From the NCBI RefSeq assembly GCF_000243275.1, contig NZ_CM001437.1:2833650-2897649 (forward strand): a stretch of DNA of 64,000 nt. Direction: 5' to 3'. The notes under the pieces were generated by a model. That model ran no database searches. It saw nothing but the letters and a program-made list of their open reading frames with translations, and was not told where the DNA came from. This DNA comes from Myroides odoratus DSM 2801 (GTDB lineage: Bacteria > Bacteroidota > Bacteroidia > Flavobacteriales > Flavobacteriaceae). A program made the position numbers and the translations under genes. This document shows positions 1-8,389 of the stretch, one piece after another; the stretch's first letter is position 1, and each line of letters begins with the position of its first letter.

Positions 1-42
1 TGAATTCTTGAGTAAAAAGTAATTTACCATTAAATATCTTGA

Positions 43-75
43 AAAAAAGCTGCCTGATACAGGTAGCTTTTTTCA
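43..75 (+). terminator. Intrinsic terminator of the gene left of the window
   Basis: AAAAAAGCT-G-CCTG pairs with CAGG-T-AGCTTTTTT around an ATA loop (one G-T wobble) and is followed by a T run. It closes a transcript entering from the left. In related genomes that position often holds ribosomal protein genes, but none is visible here. Confidence 0.8.
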
Positions 76-129
76 TTTTTATCTAGTTTAGTTATAGCAA
101 CCGCTATAAGATGATATACTTTTATTCTT

Positions 130-137
130 TATATTTG
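130..137 (+). promoter_or_regulatory. ftsY promoter, -7 element
   Basis: TATATTTG matches the Bacteroidota -7 consensus TAnnTTTG and lies 20 bp before the ftsY start codon. No clear -33 TTTG is seen at the usual distance. Confidence 0.6.
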
Positions 138-157
138 TACAAACTAATAGGAACGTT

Positions 158-1111
158 ATGAGTTTTTTTAAAAGAATATTTTCTTCAGAAAAAAAGGAAA
201 CTTTAGATAAGGGATTAGAGAAATCTAAAACGTCTTTCTTCTCTAAATTAACCAAAGCAGTAGCCGGGAAATCTAAGGTAGACGACGATGTTTTAGATAA
301 TCTAGAAGAGGTATTAGTTACTTCTGATGTTGGAGTAAATACAACATTAAAGATTATTGAGCGCATTGAAGCAAGAGTTACCCGTGATAAATACGTTGGA
401 ACAGAGGAATTAAATCAAATCTTAAGAGAAGAAATCGCAAGTTTGTTGTCTGAAACGGCTTTGGGTGAATCGACAGAATTTGAAATTCCAAAAGATAAAA
501 AACCATATGTTATTATGGTTGTTGGAGTAAATGGTGCTGGAAAGACGACGACCATCGGAAAATTAGCTTATCAATTTAAAAAAGCGGGATTGAATGTGGT
601 TTTAGGTGCAGCAGATACGTTTAGAGCAGCTGCCATTGATCAATTACAAGTTTGGGCTGATCGCGTAGGTGTGCCTATCGTTCGCCAGCAAATGGGAAGT
701 GATCCTGCATCTGTAGCATTTGATACGTTACAATCCGCTGTAACGCAAGGAGCCGATGTTGTAATTATTGATACAGCAGGACGTTTGCACAATAAAGTGA
801 ATTTAATGAATGAGCTTTCTAAAGTGAAACGCGTAATGCAAAAAGTAATTCCAGATGCCCCTCATGATGTAATGTTGGTTTTAGATGGTTCTACTGGACA
901 AAATGCGTTTGAGCAAGCCAAACAGTTTACTGCTGCAACAGAAGTTACTTCATTAGCTGTTACTAAATTAGACGGTACAGCAAAAGGAGGAGTGGTGATT
1001 GGTATTTCAGACGAATTTAGAATCCCTGTTCGCTACATTGGAGTAGGGGAAGGAATTGAAGATTTACAAGTGTTCAACAAATACGAATTCGTCGATTCGT
1101 TTTTTAAATAA
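158..1111 (+). CDS. ftsY: Signal recognition particle receptor FtsY
   Basis: 317-residue SRP-family GTPase that docks ribosome-nascent chain-SRP complexes at the inner membrane for co-translational insertion. The N-terminal ~30 residues are Lys/Glu rich (a short A region, as usual in Bacteroidota), followed by the helical N domain and the G domain. The P-loop GVNGAGKT is at about residues 123-130, DTAGR at about 204-208 and TKLDGTAKGG at about 268-277, all diagnostic of the SRP GTPase subfamily. The ATG follows a TATATTTG promoter by 20 bp. A lipoprotein gene starts 8 bp downstream, so the two are probably cotranscribed. Length and motifs are complete. Confidence 0.97.
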   Translation: MSFFKRIFSSEKKETLDKGLEKSKTSFFSKLTKAVAGKSKVDDDVLDNLEEVLVTSDVGVNTTLKIIERIEARVTRDKYVGTEELNQILREEIASLLSETALGESTEFEIPKDKKPYVIMVVGVNGAGKTTTIGKLAYQFKKAGLNVVLGAADTFRAAAIDQLQVWADRVGVPIVRQQMGSDPASVAFDTLQSAVTQGADVVIIDTAGRLHNKVNLMNELSKVKRVMQKVIPDAPHDVMLVLDGSTGQNAFEQAKQFTAATEVTSLAVTKLDGTAKGGVVIGISDEFRIPVRYIGVGEGIEDLQVFNKYEFVDSFFK

Positions 1112-1119
1112 AATAAAGG

Positions 1120-1554
1120 ATGCGCAGTTTACACGTTTTTTTTAGCTTATGCCTTATTGTCGTTTTACAAGCTTGTCAATCTAAAGCAGATACTGAAGCA
1201 GTAAAACAACACATCTCGGGATATTGGGAAATTGAAAAAGCTCAACTACCAGATGGGACAGAAAAAGATTATACCATTAATTCGACCATTGATTATTTTG
1301 AATGGAAAGAAGATCAAACAGGGGTTCGCTTTAAAGTTGTTCCTCAGTTTAATGGAGAGTATTTGACCAACGATATGCCAGAAGCATTTGTGATGCAAGA
1401 GAAAGATGGTGCAGTTTGGTTGCAGTACAAAACTGATTTTGCTACGTGGGAAGAACGCGTAATCAAAGTGAGTGAGGAAAATATGGTGATGGAAAACGAA
1501 AACAAAATCAAGTATTTTTATAAAAGAGCACATCCGATTCAAATCAAAGAATAA
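1120..1554 (+). CDS. Small lipoprotein, lipocalin-like
   Basis: 144 residues. The N-terminus is a lipoprotein signal: a hydrophobic stretch (about residues 4-18) ending in LQAC with the acceptor Cys at about 19. The mature part (ISGYWEIEKAQLPDG at the start, then alternating hydrophobic strands) looks like a small beta-barrel of the type annotated as lipocalin-like in Flavobacteriia, though the fold is inferred from pattern only. It lies between ftsY and the DUF721 gene with gaps of 8 and 2 bp, a conserved arrangement in the family. The function is not known; periplasmic or outer-membrane location follows from the lipobox. Confidence 0.75.
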   Translation: MRSLHVFFSLCLIVVLQACQSKADTEAVKQHISGYWEIEKAQLPDGTEKDYTINSTIDYFEWKEDQTGVRFKVVPQFNGEYLTNDMPEAFVMQEKDGAVWLQYKTDFATWEERVIKVSEENMVMENENKIKYFYKRAHPIQIKE

Positions 1555-1556
1555 CC

Positions 1557-1886
1557 GTGAATAAAAACAATCCTTATAACCGCAATAAAATTAGTCCTCG
1601 TGTGCGCGAAGGCAAGGGAATATCTGAATTGTTACAGCTGTTTAGAACTGAAAACAACTTGGATCAAGGATTGAATGAGTTTGACGTATACGAAGCTTGG
1701 AAAGCAGTGCTAGGGCCTGGTATTATTTCATACACCCAAGATGTGGCTTTTAAACGTGGAACGTTGTATGTCAAATTATCGTCTTCTATTGTTCGGGATG
1801 AATTGAGTTACGGGAAAGATAAAATTGTGAAGATGTTAAACGAAGAATTAAAACGAGAGCTTATCACAGCTATCGTTTTGAGATAA
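1557..1886 (+). CDS. DUF721 (DciA-like) protein
   Basis: 109 residues, starting at GTG 2 bp after the lipoprotein stop; there is no in-frame ATG near the N-terminus. The middle part (VYEAWKAVLGPGIISYTQDVAFKRGTL, quoted in pieces: VYEAWKAVLGPGI, then FKRGTLYVKLSSSIVRDEL) fits the DUF721 family, whose proteobacterial/actinobacterial relative DciA loads or helps the replicative helicase. Whether this short Bacteroidota member does the same is an inference. Third and last gene of the ftsY operon, closed by the terminator at 1894-1930. Confidence 0.8.
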   Translation: MNKNNPYNRNKISPRVREGKGISELLQLFRTENNLDQGLNEFDVYEAWKAVLGPGIISYTQDVAFKRGTLYVKLSSSIVRDELSYGKDKIVKMLNEELKRELITAIVLR

Positions 1887-1893
1887 AAATAAC

Positions 1894-1930
1894 AAAGCGA
1901 CAAAGATGAAAATTTCTTGTCGCTTTTTTT
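1894..1930 (+). terminator. Terminator of the ftsY operon
   Basis: GCGACAA-a-GA pairs with TC-TTGTCGC around an AT-rich loop and is followed by seven T residues. Confidence 0.85.
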
Positions 1931-1933
1931 AAA

Positions 1934-1967
1934 TTTAAATAAAAGACTTTTTTGTCTTCTATTTAAA
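1934..1967. promoter_or_regulatory. Candidate NO-regulator operator, site 1 (Rrf2 gene)
   Basis: A near-perfect dyad: TTTAAATA-a-AAGAC, six T, GTCTT-c-TATTTAAA, centred at 1950/1951. The right half-site GTCTTcTATTT recurs upstream of norB (2474-2501) and, as GTCTTcTATATT, upstream of nirK (10672-10701). The dyad covers the -33 TTG (1952-1954) of the regulator's own promoter, so autoregulation is likely. The binding protein is inferred, not shown. Confidence 0.65.
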
Positions 1968-1984
1968 AAAATAGTTTATCTTTG
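1952..1984 (+). promoter_or_regulatory. Promoter of the Rrf2-type regulator
   Basis: TTG at 1952-1954 and TATCTTTG at 1977-1984 are separated by 22 bp and match the -33/-7 form of Bacteroidota housekeeping promoters. The start codon follows 18 bp after the -7 box. Confidence 0.7.
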
Positions 1985-2002
1985 TAGAGTAAAATTGAAG
2001 GT

Positions 2003-2437
2003 ATGTTTTCAAAAGCTTGTGAATACGCGATTCGTTCGGTTGTTTTTATTGCAGTATCATCACTGGAAGAAACGCGTGTAGGGTTTAAAGAAATTGCAAA
2101 AGAAATAGATGCTCCAGAAGCATTTGTCGCTAAGATTTTACAAAAGTTAGTCAAAGGCGGGATCATTGAATCAATGAAAGGAGCAGGAGGGGGATTTGAA
2201 ATACCCGTGCAGGAACTGGAGCATATTAAACTGTGTGAAGTCGTCAATGTTATAGATGGTGATTCGATTTATAAAGGTTGTGGATTAGGCTTAGCACAAT
2301 GTTCCGAGACACATCCTTGTCCAGTACATTTTAAATTCAAATCGATTCGCAATGAGCTAAAGCAAATGTTAGAAACAACGTCCTTGAAAGAGTTAGCCAA
2401 TGGTACCAAGTCTGGTGATACTTTTTTAAAGATATAA
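2003..2437 (+). CDS. Rrf2-family regulator, NsrR-like NO sensor
   Basis: 144 residues. The N-terminal winged helix (ACEYAIRSVVFIA... APEAFVAKILQKLVKGGIIES) and the GAGGGF turn are typical of Rrf2 proteins. Three cysteines, C93, C100 and C106 (spacing X6 and X5), sit where NsrR/IscR/RsrR bind a Fe-S cluster. The neighbouring genes are a nitric oxide reductase and a RIC repair protein, so an NO-sensing, NsrR-like role is the best reading; the cysteine spacing is close but not identical to E. coli NsrR (X4, X5) or IscR (X5, X5). It is probably autoregulated through the dyad at 1934-1967 and is separated from norB by a terminator. Confidence 0.88.
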   Translation: MFSKACEYAIRSVVFIAVSSLEETRVGFKEIAKEIDAPEAFVAKILQKLVKGGIIESMKGAGGGFEIPVQELEHIKLCEVVNVIDGDSIYKGCGLGLAQCSETHPCPVHFKFKSIRNELKQMLETTSLKELANGTKSGDTFLKI

Positions 2438-2445
2438 ATGTAGGA

Positions 2446-2467
2446 GGGAACGAGATTCCCTTTTTTT
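2446..2467 (+). terminator. Terminator between the Rrf2 gene and norB
   Basis: GGGAA-CGAGA-TTCCC followed by seven T residues. It implies that norB is mostly transcribed from its own promoter. Confidence 0.7.
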
Positions 2468-2473
2468 AAAACT

Positions 2474-2501
2474 AAATAAAGGATAAAAAAGTCTTCTATT
2501 T
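2474..2501. promoter_or_regulatory. Candidate NO-regulator operator, site 2 (norB)
   Basis: AAATA-a-AGGAT, six A, GTCTT-c-TATTT. It has the same architecture as site 1, with a perfect right half and two changes in the left core. It ends only 7 bp before the norB ATG, leaving almost no room for an untranslated leader. Confidence 0.6.
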
Positions 2502-2508
2502 TAATGGT

Positions 2509-4755
2509 ATGAATATAAGTCAAAGAAAATTATGGATAGCCTTTACGGTAGTAATGGTATTCTCCTTCGGGGTACTCGGTTATTTTGGTATAGAAATTTA
2601 TCAAGAAGCACCTCCGGTGCCTACAGAAGTTAGAACGAATGATGGACAAGTAGTGCTTGTTGCAAGTGATATTAAAGATGGCCAAAATGTTTGGCAAAGT
2701 ATTGGAGGGCAAGAAGTAGGTTCTATTTGGGGACATGGAGCTTACGTTGCCCCTGATTGGACCGCTGATTATTTGCATAGAGAAGCGCTGTTTTTGTTGG
2801 ATTATTACGCACAAGAGGAATATGGTAAAACATACGAAGCAGCAAGCAAAGAGGAACAGGCGTTCTTGCAAGCGCGTTTACAAGGGATGATTCGCTCGAA
2901 TACCTATGATAAAGTAACGGGTGTTTTAACGATTACGCCAGAAAGAAATCAAGCGCGTTTGTATCTTGAAGAGTATTATAGCAAGTTATTTACCGATGAT
3001 CCTGCTTTTGATCAGTTGCGCAAAGATTATGCAATTCCCAATAATTCCATTAAAGATGTAGCTCGAATGAAGCAGATGAATGCTTTCTTCTTTTGGGCAA
3101 CATGGGCAACAGTAACGAATAGACCCGATAGCGAGGTAAGTTATACGCATAACTGGCCCGCAGATGATCTAGTGGGAAATAAAGCGACAACGCCTTTATT
3201 AGCTTGGTCAGGGGTGAGTATTATTCTGCTGATTTTCGCTGTAGGGGTTCTGGTGTACTATCACGTAGCCTCAAAGAGAGAAGAGGAAGAATTAGTCCCT
3301 GTAGATGATCCTGTTTCTAATGGAGTAACCACAAAGAGTATGACGAGACTCAAAAAGTATTTTTGGGTAGTCAGTTTGCTGATGTTACTTCAAGTGGGAT
3401 TGGGAATTATCACGGCACACTATGGGGTAGAAGGACAAGGTTTGTATGGTATTCCTTTGGATCAAATACTGCCTTATTCTGTTACGCGAACTTGGCATAC
3501 GCAATTGGCTATTTTTTGGATTGCAACCGCTTGGTTGGGGACAGGATTATATATTGCACCAGCTGTAGGAGGAAAAGATCCCAAGTACCAAGTGTTTGGT
3601 GTAGACTTTTTATTTGTTGCCTTGCTGATTATTGTGCTAGGGTCTATGGTAGGGCAGTGGTTTGGTATCATGCAAAAGTTAGATCTCGTACAAAACTTCT
3701 GGTTTGGACATCAAGGATACGAATATGTTGATTTAGGGCGTTTTTGGCAACTCTTCTTGTTTGTGGGGCTCTTCTTATGGCTAGCGCTTATGATTAGACC
3801 TTTAATACCCGTTTTAAGAGCAAAAGGAAGTCAACGCAACCTCATTGTACTGTTTCTTATTTCTTGTGGTGCAATTGCCTTGTTTTACGGTGCAGGGTTA
3901 ATGTGGGGAAGACAAACCAACCTAGCAATAGCAGAATACTGGAGATGGTGGGTCGTGCATTTATGGGTAGAAGGATTCTTTGAAGTATTTGCAACGGTTG
4001 TATTGGCCTTCTTATTTGTGCGAATGGGCTTGATTAAAACTAAAACAGCAACAAATGGGGCTCTATTTTCTACGATTATCTTTATGTCAGGGGGAATTAT
4101 TGGAACGTTTCACCACTTGTATTTCTCCGGAACACCAACGGCAGTAATGGCATTAGGAGCAACATTCAGTGCATTGGAAGTAGTGCCATTAACACTCATA
4201 GGATATGAGGCGTATGAAAATTATAAAATCTCAACGCATAAAGGATGGTTACAAGATTATAAATGGCCTGTTTACTTTATGGTAGCCGTAGCGTTTTGGA
4301 ATTTCTTGGGTGCAGGAGTGTTCGGATTTATTATTAACCCACCAATAGCACTATACTATGTTCAAGGATTGAATACAACGCCACTACATGGACATACGGC
4401 TTTGTTTGGTGTGTATGGTATGTTGGGAATCGGATTGATGTTATTTGTCTTACGCAGCATGTACAGAGAAGTACAATGGAATGATAAATTATTGAAAATA
4501 GGCTTTTGGGGACTGAATTTAGGTTTATTACTCATGGCGTTATTAAGTCTGTTGCCTATTGGTATATGGCAGGCAATCGAAAGTATTCAACACGGTATGT
4601 GGTATGCGCGTTCAAGTGAGTTAATGCAATTACCTGCGATGAATACCCTAAAATGGTTAAGAACAATTGGAGATGTAATATTCACTATTGGGATTTTTGC
4701 AATCGTCCTATTCATATTTAAATTAACATTAAAAAAAAGCAAGCATGAAAAATAG
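2509..4755 (+). CDS. norB: Quinol-dependent nitric oxide reductase (qNOR)
   Basis: 748-residue membrane enzyme of the haem-copper oxidase superfamily that reduces 2 NO to N2O with quinol electrons. The N-terminus has one membrane helix (about 9-29) and a ~190-residue periplasmic extension with W/G-rich motifs (DGQNVWQSIGGQEVGSIWGH), which replaces NorC and marks the quinol type. The catalytic core has about 12 helices; WHTQLAIFW (~328), HLWVEGFFEVFA (~484), HHLYFSGTP (~535) and LHGHTALFG carry the haem and FeB histidines. No NorC gene lies nearby, which agrees with qNOR. The C-terminus overlaps the RIC gene by 11 bp, so the two are translationally linked. It is likely controlled by the dyad at 2474-2501. 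Confidence 0.95.
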   Translation: MNISQRKLWIAFTVVMVFSFGVLGYFGIEIYQEAPPVPTEVRTNDGQVVLVASDIKDGQNVWQSIGGQEVGSIWGHGAYVAPDWTADYLHREALFLLDYYAQEEYGKTYEAASKEEQAFLQARLQGMIRSNTYDKVTGVLTITPERNQARLYLEEYYSKLFTDDPAFDQLRKDYAIPNNSIKDVARMKQMNAFFFWATWATVTNRPDSEVSYTHNWPADDLVGNKATTPLLAWSGVSIILLIFAVGVLVYYHVASKREEEELVPVDDPVSNGVTTKSMTRLKKYFWVVSLLMLLQVGLGIITAHYGVEGQGLYGIPLDQILPYSVTRTWHTQLAIFWIATAWLGTGLYIAPAVGGKDPKYQVFGVDFLFVALLIIVLGSMVGQWFGIMQKLDLVQNFWFGHQGYEYVDLGRFWQLFLFVGLFLWLALMIRPLIPVLRAKGSQRNLIVLFLISCGAIALFYGAGLMWGRQTNLAIAEYWRWWVVHLWVEGFFEVFATVVLAFLFVRMGLIKTKTATNGALFSTIIFMSGGIIGTFHHLYFSGTPTAVMALGATFSALEVVPLTLIGYEAYENYKISTHKGWLQDYKWPVYFMVAVAFWNFLGAGVFGFIINPPIALYYVQGLNTTPLHGHTALFGVYGMLGIGLMLFVLRSMYREVQWNDKLLKIGFWGLNLGLLLMALLSLLPIGIWQAIESIQHGMWYARSSELMQLPAMNTLKWLRTIGDVIFTIGIFAIVLFIFKLTLKKSKHEK

Positions 4756-5458
4756 AACAATAGGCTCATTTGTAGCAGAAGATTTTAGAACAGCAGCAGT
4801 CTTCAATAAATACGGAATTGATTTTTGCTGTAAAGGTGGACGTACTCTAGATGAAGTATGTGAGAAAAAAGCAGTAGATGCGGAAGAATTGATGGGCGAA
4901 TTAGAACGTCTATTAAGCCAACAAGCGGAAAATAATATTGATTTTAGACATTGGCCGTTAGATTTATTAGCGGATTACATTGAAAAAACACATCACCGTT
5001 ATGTAGAAGAAAAGATTCCTGTGCTCTTACAGTTTTTAAATAAGCTAAGCAAAGTTCACGGAGAGAGACATCCAGAACTATATGAAATCAATGAGTTGTT
5101 TATTGGTTGTGCGCAAGAACTAAGTCAACATTTGAAAAAGGAAGAATTAGTATTATTTCCTTTTGTACGTAAAATGGTAGCAGCAACGATTACGGGACAA
5201 CCAATTGAAGCTCCTCATTTTGGGACTGTTGAGAATCCAGTAGCGATGATGATGCATGAACACGATGGGGAAGGCGAACGATTCCGAAAAATCGCAGCTT
5301 TGTCCGATAACTATACTCCTCCAGCAGATGCTTGTAATACGTACAAGGTAACATATGCCATGTTGAAAGAGTTTGAAGAAGACTTACACAAACACATTCA
5401 CTTAGAAAATAATATTCTGTTTCCTAGTGCAATTGTATTAGAACATAAAATGAACTAA
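4745..5458 (+). CDS. ric: Iron-sulfur cluster repair di-iron protein (RIC/YtfE/ScdA)
   Basis: 237 residues. The N-terminal ScdA_N domain carries the Cys pair C28-C29 in GIDFCCKGG; the C-terminal hemerythrin-like domain has the histidine and glutamate ligands (THHRYVEEK, HGERHPEL, HLKKEELVLFPF, MMHEHDGEGE, HKHIHLENNILFP) of a di-iron site. The family repairs Fe-S clusters after NO or oxidative damage. It overlaps the 3' end of norB by 11 bp, which fits a nitrosative-stress operon controlled by the upstream Rrf2 protein. A terminator follows. Confidence 0.95.
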   Translation: MKNRTIGSFVAEDFRTAAVFNKYGIDFCCKGGRTLDEVCEKKAVDAEELMGELERLLSQQAENNIDFRHWPLDLLADYIEKTHHRYVEEKIPVLLQFLNKLSKVHGERHPELYEINELFIGCAQELSQHLKKEELVLFPFVRKMVAATITGQPIEAPHFGTVENPVAMMMHEHDGEGERFRKIAALSDNYTPPADACNTYKVTYAMLKEFEEDLHKHIHLENNILFPSAIVLEHKMN

Positions 5459-5478
5459 CAAATAAATGAAATAGCAGC

Positions 5479-5514
5479 AGAAGTGTCTCCCTAAAACGAG
5501 GCACTTCTTGTTTT
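5479..5514 (+). terminator. Terminator of the norB-ric operon
   Basis: AGAAGTG-t-CTC pairs with GAG-g-CACTTCT around an eight-base loop; TTGTTTT follows. Confidence 0.75.
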
Positions 5515-5571
5515 AAAAATAAAATATTCTCCTTATTTTAGTAGGAGCAGTTTCGTTGTAAAGCATACATT

Positions 5572-6027
5572 ATGAGTGAAATCCATCTTTTATTGATTCT
5601 CCATTTACTCGGTGCTACCATTTGGGTAGGTGGACATATTTTGTTGTGTGTTATTATATTACCTCAAGTTTGGAAGGAACAAGCCGTGGAGAAACTATTT
5701 GCTTTTGAAAGTAGATATGAATGGATAGGTATGCCTGCCTTATTGGTGATGTTGATTACAGGTGTGCGTATGGCGTACCTTTACAATGTAAAAATAGCAA
5801 ATTGGTTTGCTTTTGAAACCCCAATTGAACGCGTTATATCACTTAAATTAAGCCTGTTAATTGGTATTGTTATACTTGCGTTAAGCGCCCAGTTTTACGT
5901 ATTGCCTCGTTTGAAAACGGATATTAAAAAATTACCGCTAATGGCCTTTCATATGATTACAGTAACCCTGATTAGCTTAGCGATGTTAATCTTAGGCAGT
6001 TTTGTGCGATACGGCGGGATCGCATAA
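5572..6027 (+). CDS. Four-helix membrane protein, CopD/DUF2269-like
   Basis: 151 residues with four membrane helices (about 6-28, 49-70, 88-107 and 121-143). The first helix contains HLLGATIWVGGH; histidines in helices 1 and 4 (AFHMITVTLIS) resemble the CopD superfamily of copper-related or haem-carrying membrane proteins. It starts ~57 bp after the norB-ric terminator and is on the same strand, so it could share in nitrite/NO respiration (a copper enzyme, NirK, is encoded nearby), but nothing in the sequence proves that. Convergent with the HxlR gene, 4 bp apart. Confidence 0.65.
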   Translation: MSEIHLLLILHLLGATIWVGGHILLCVIILPQVWKEQAVEKLFAFESRYEWIGMPALLVMLITGVRMAYLYNVKIANWFAFETPIERVISLKLSLLIGIVILALSAQFYVLPRLKTDIKKLPLMAFHMITVTLISLAMLILGSFVRYGGIA

Positions 6028-6031
6028 TCAC

Positions 6032-6403
6032 TTATTTTGTTTCTTCTTGAAACGCTCGATGCTTTGCTCCCCATTGTTCTAAAGCTGGCCATATCGGAAG
6101 TAAATCTTGTGCAATAGAAGTCAAGGTGTATTCTACACGCGGTGGGACTTCAGCAAATACTTGTCGATGAATAAGCTGATCCGTTTCTAATTCTTTTAAT
6201 TGAAGCGTAAGCATGCGATCCGTGATTCCGTGAACTTTTTCTTTTAATTCGCTAAATCGCAATACTTCGTATTCCGCTAGTGTGAATAAAATCATCATTT
6301 TCCAACGTCCGCCTATTTTACAAATCGTATAGATCGCATCACAATTCGTGGTGATGAAATCTCGATTGATACTATTGGTTGAATTTTCTTTTCTCTTTGC
6401 CAT
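6032..6403 (-). CDS. HxlR-family winged-helix regulator
   Basis: 123 residues. ICKIGGRWKMMILFTL, RFSELKEKVHGITDRMLTLQLKELE and PPRVEYTLT are the core motifs of the HxlR/DUF24 family, small one-domain DNA-binding proteins that often sense electrophiles or redox state through cysteines; here C21 and C27 lie just before the winged helix. It is divergent from an MFS efflux gene, which is the usual target of such a regulator. The 139-bp spacer to 6543 probably holds both promoters. Confidence 0.92.
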   Translation of the reverse strand: MAKRKENSTNSINRDFITTNCDAIYTICKIGGRWKMMILFTLAEYEVLRFSELKEKVHGITDRMLTLQLKELETDQLIHRQVFAEVPPRVEYTLTSIAQDLLPIWPALEQWGAKHRAFQEETK

Positions 6404-6542
6404 GACTTACAAAATTGTTAGTTACTCACATTAGAGGACGGACTAGTTTCCAAATCCTTCTCGTTTTATTTTTGTCCAAAATCAATACAAGGCAACTACA
6501 TATGAATTGCGTTGTCTGTACAAAAGTATAACGATTATTTTT

Positions 6543-7685
6543 ATGAAAAAATATGCTTATGTAGGAGCTCTGGGTTTATGGAGCATTATTACAACTGAAT
6601 TTGGTGTAATTGGAGTATTACCGCAAATTGCATCTCATTACCAAATTTCGATTGATCAAGCGAGTTGGTTATTGAGTGGTTTTGCTTTAGTTATCGCCTT
6701 GTTTGGGCCTTTTATGACTATTCTTACCGCTCGTATGGATAAAAAGAAAATAATGTTGTTCGCTATAGCGTTATTTGCGAGTACTAGTTTCTTTTCTATT
6801 TTTCTACCTTCTTTTGGAATTTTAATGCTATTGCGGATGATTCCTGCTTTGCTTCAGCCAGTATACATAGCCAATGCATTAGCTGTAGCGGTAAATACTA
6901 GCCCAAAAGAAGAAGCAAGTAATCGAATGAGTATCGTTTTTAGTGGCATAACCATTGCCTCTTTTACTACAATACCTTTAGCTACCTATTGGACAAATAT
7001 AGTGGGTTTACAAGCCATTTTTATGATCCAAACGATAATCAGTACACTTGCATTTATTGCCATCTATTTTGTATTGCCATCTGTTGCTGGAGAGGATAAC
7101 AAGATTACTGTCGGAACATTAAGCGTTTTGAAACAAGCTTCCTTTCTGCGTAGTGCCCTTGTAAACTTATTTATTATTGCAATGTGGTTTAGTGTATATA
7201 GTTATTTTGCTGATTACCTCAACAAAGAAAAAGGAATGTCGGGAGTAGAGGTAAGTAGTATGATTTTACTTTTCGGTGTAGTGGGAGTAGTAGCCATGTA
7301 CTTGGGCGGTAAAATGCTAACCAAAGGTGTTGTTTTTAGTAATGCCTTTTATGTACTAGGTGCTGCTTGTATAGCTGTATTGCTTTATGCATCAGGGAGT
7401 AATCTATTGCTTACAACTGGTTTAGTCGTTATTTGGAGTTTGTTCTATACACCTGTTTTTCTTCAGGTTACTGCTTTTTTACAACGTACAACGGCAATCC
7501 CTTTTGAATTAGGGAGTAGTCTTGCTACTTCTTTGGGAAATCTTGGTATTGCGCTGGGAACTTTTGTAGGAGGAAAAGTCATAGCAAGTTATGGGTTGCA
7601 TTATGTACCCTTAGTTATGCTTGGATTTGCAGGAATAAGCTTGATTTTTATCTTGTTGGTCTTTAGGAAAAACAAGTTACAATAG
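6543..7685 (+). CDS. MFS efflux transporter (AraJ/Bcr-like)
   Basis: About 380 residues with twelve predicted membrane helices. The ATG at 6543 (MKKYAYVGALGLW) is preferred to a TTG 36 bp upstream because the extra residues are hydrophilic and precede a typical MFS N-terminus. The sequence EFGVIGVLPQIASHYQISIDQASWLLSGFAL is like drug/sugar efflux permeases of the AraJ group (quoted here only for its first part, EFGVIGVLPQIA). Divergent from the HxlR gene, so regulation by that protein is likely. The substrate cannot be told from sequence. Confidence 0.85.
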   Translation: MKKYAYVGALGLWSIITTEFGVIGVLPQIASHYQISIDQASWLLSGFALVIALFGPFMTILTARMDKKKIMLFAIALFASTSFFSIFLPSFGILMLLRMIPALLQPVYIANALAVAVNTSPKEEASNRMSIVFSGITIASFTTIPLATYWTNIVGLQAIFMIQTIISTLAFIAIYFVLPSVAGEDNKITVGTLSVLKQASFLRSALVNLFIIAMWFSVYSYFADYLNKEKGMSGVEVSSMILLFGVVGVVAMYLGGKMLTKGVVFSNAFYVLGAACIAVLLYASGSNLLLTTGLVVIWSLFYTPVFLQVTAFLQRTTAIPFELGSSLATSLGNLGIALGTFVGGKVIASYGLHYVPLVMLGFAGISLIFILLVFRKNKLQ

Positions 7686-7687
7686 AA

Positions 7688-7727
7688 ATACTGCTCTTGC
7701 TATATCAGTAGCAGTGTAGAGCAGTAT
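7688..7727. terminator. Hairpin between convergent genes
   Basis: ATACTGCTCT pairs with AGAGCAGTAT, and an inner TGCTA pairs with TAGCA. The structure sits between the stops of two convergent genes. No strong T run follows, so its role as a bidirectional terminator is only likely. Confidence 0.55.
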
Positions 7728-7751
7728 ATTCTCGAATTAATAATTAACATC

Positions 7752-8378
7752 TTATGGAATTAAAGCAATTTGCTTTTCAATTTCTTTAATCGTCGGTTCA
7801 TAATCGATACCAAGACCTTCTTGTTGATAATCGAGTTCTCCTTTTGTATTAAATACACTGATAATATTAGAATGAGAAAAATCAATAGGTGATATTTTCT
7901 TGTAGTTGACTGCTAATGTAGCTGCAAATTCTCGGGTATTATCTTCTGAAGAACGCAGGAAAAGCCATTGATTGTCGTCCATTTTATTCTCTTTGGCAAA
8001 AGCCTTTAATCGCTCTGGCGTATCCACTTCGGGGTCAATACTCACCAAAACATATTTTACGTTCTCTTTGTTTTTGCCAGTCACTTTGTCTTCAATATGA
8101 CGCATATCTGCTACCAATCGAGGACAAGCGGCTTTGCAAGAGGTGTAAATCATCACCATAACCAAGACATTTCCTTGAAGTTCTTTGAGTTCAATCGTTT
8201 TCCCTTCCTGAGTGGTCCAGGTAGAGGGAAGATTGTAAATCGATAACTCAGAGATCTCCTCGGTTGTGGTATTTGTTGTTGTCATAGTAGCCGAATCCTG
8301 TTCCGCTGTGTTTGTTTTTTTACAGTTGTAAAACAATACCGTGATACAAGTAAGTAAAAAGAGGGAAAACTTTTTCAT
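7752..8378 (-). CDS. SCO family copper-chaperone lipoprotein
   Basis: 208 residues from the ATG at 8378 (MKKFSLFLLT); a start 30 bp upstream would put 10 polar residues before the signal peptide. A lipoprotein signal ends at C19 (LFYNC). The thioredoxin fold has the copper-binding CxxxC motif (CKAACP, C81 and C85) and the third ligand His at about 169 (DFSHS). SCO proteins deliver copper to CuA or other copper enzymes. It is the last gene of the nirK operon, so delivery of copper to NirK is a reasonable inference. Confidence 0.92.
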   Translation of the reverse strand: MKKFSLFLLTCITVLFYNCKKTNTAEQDSATMTTTNTTTEEISELSIYNLPSTWTTQEGKTIELKELQGNVLVMVMIYTSCKAACPRLVADMRHIEDKVTGKNKENVKYVLVSIDPEVDTPERLKAFAKENKMDDNQWLFLRSSEDNTREFAATLAVNYKKISPIDFSHSNIISVFNTKGELDYQQEGLGIDYEPTIKEIEKQIALIP

Positions 8379-8389
8379 AAGAATATTTT

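Noticed and set aside
2530..2871. Minus-strand frame inside norB, and similar antisense frames in nirK, mutL, flotillin and the giant ATPase
   Set aside because: They mirror well-supported genes on the other strand and show no domain, start signal or spacing of their own.
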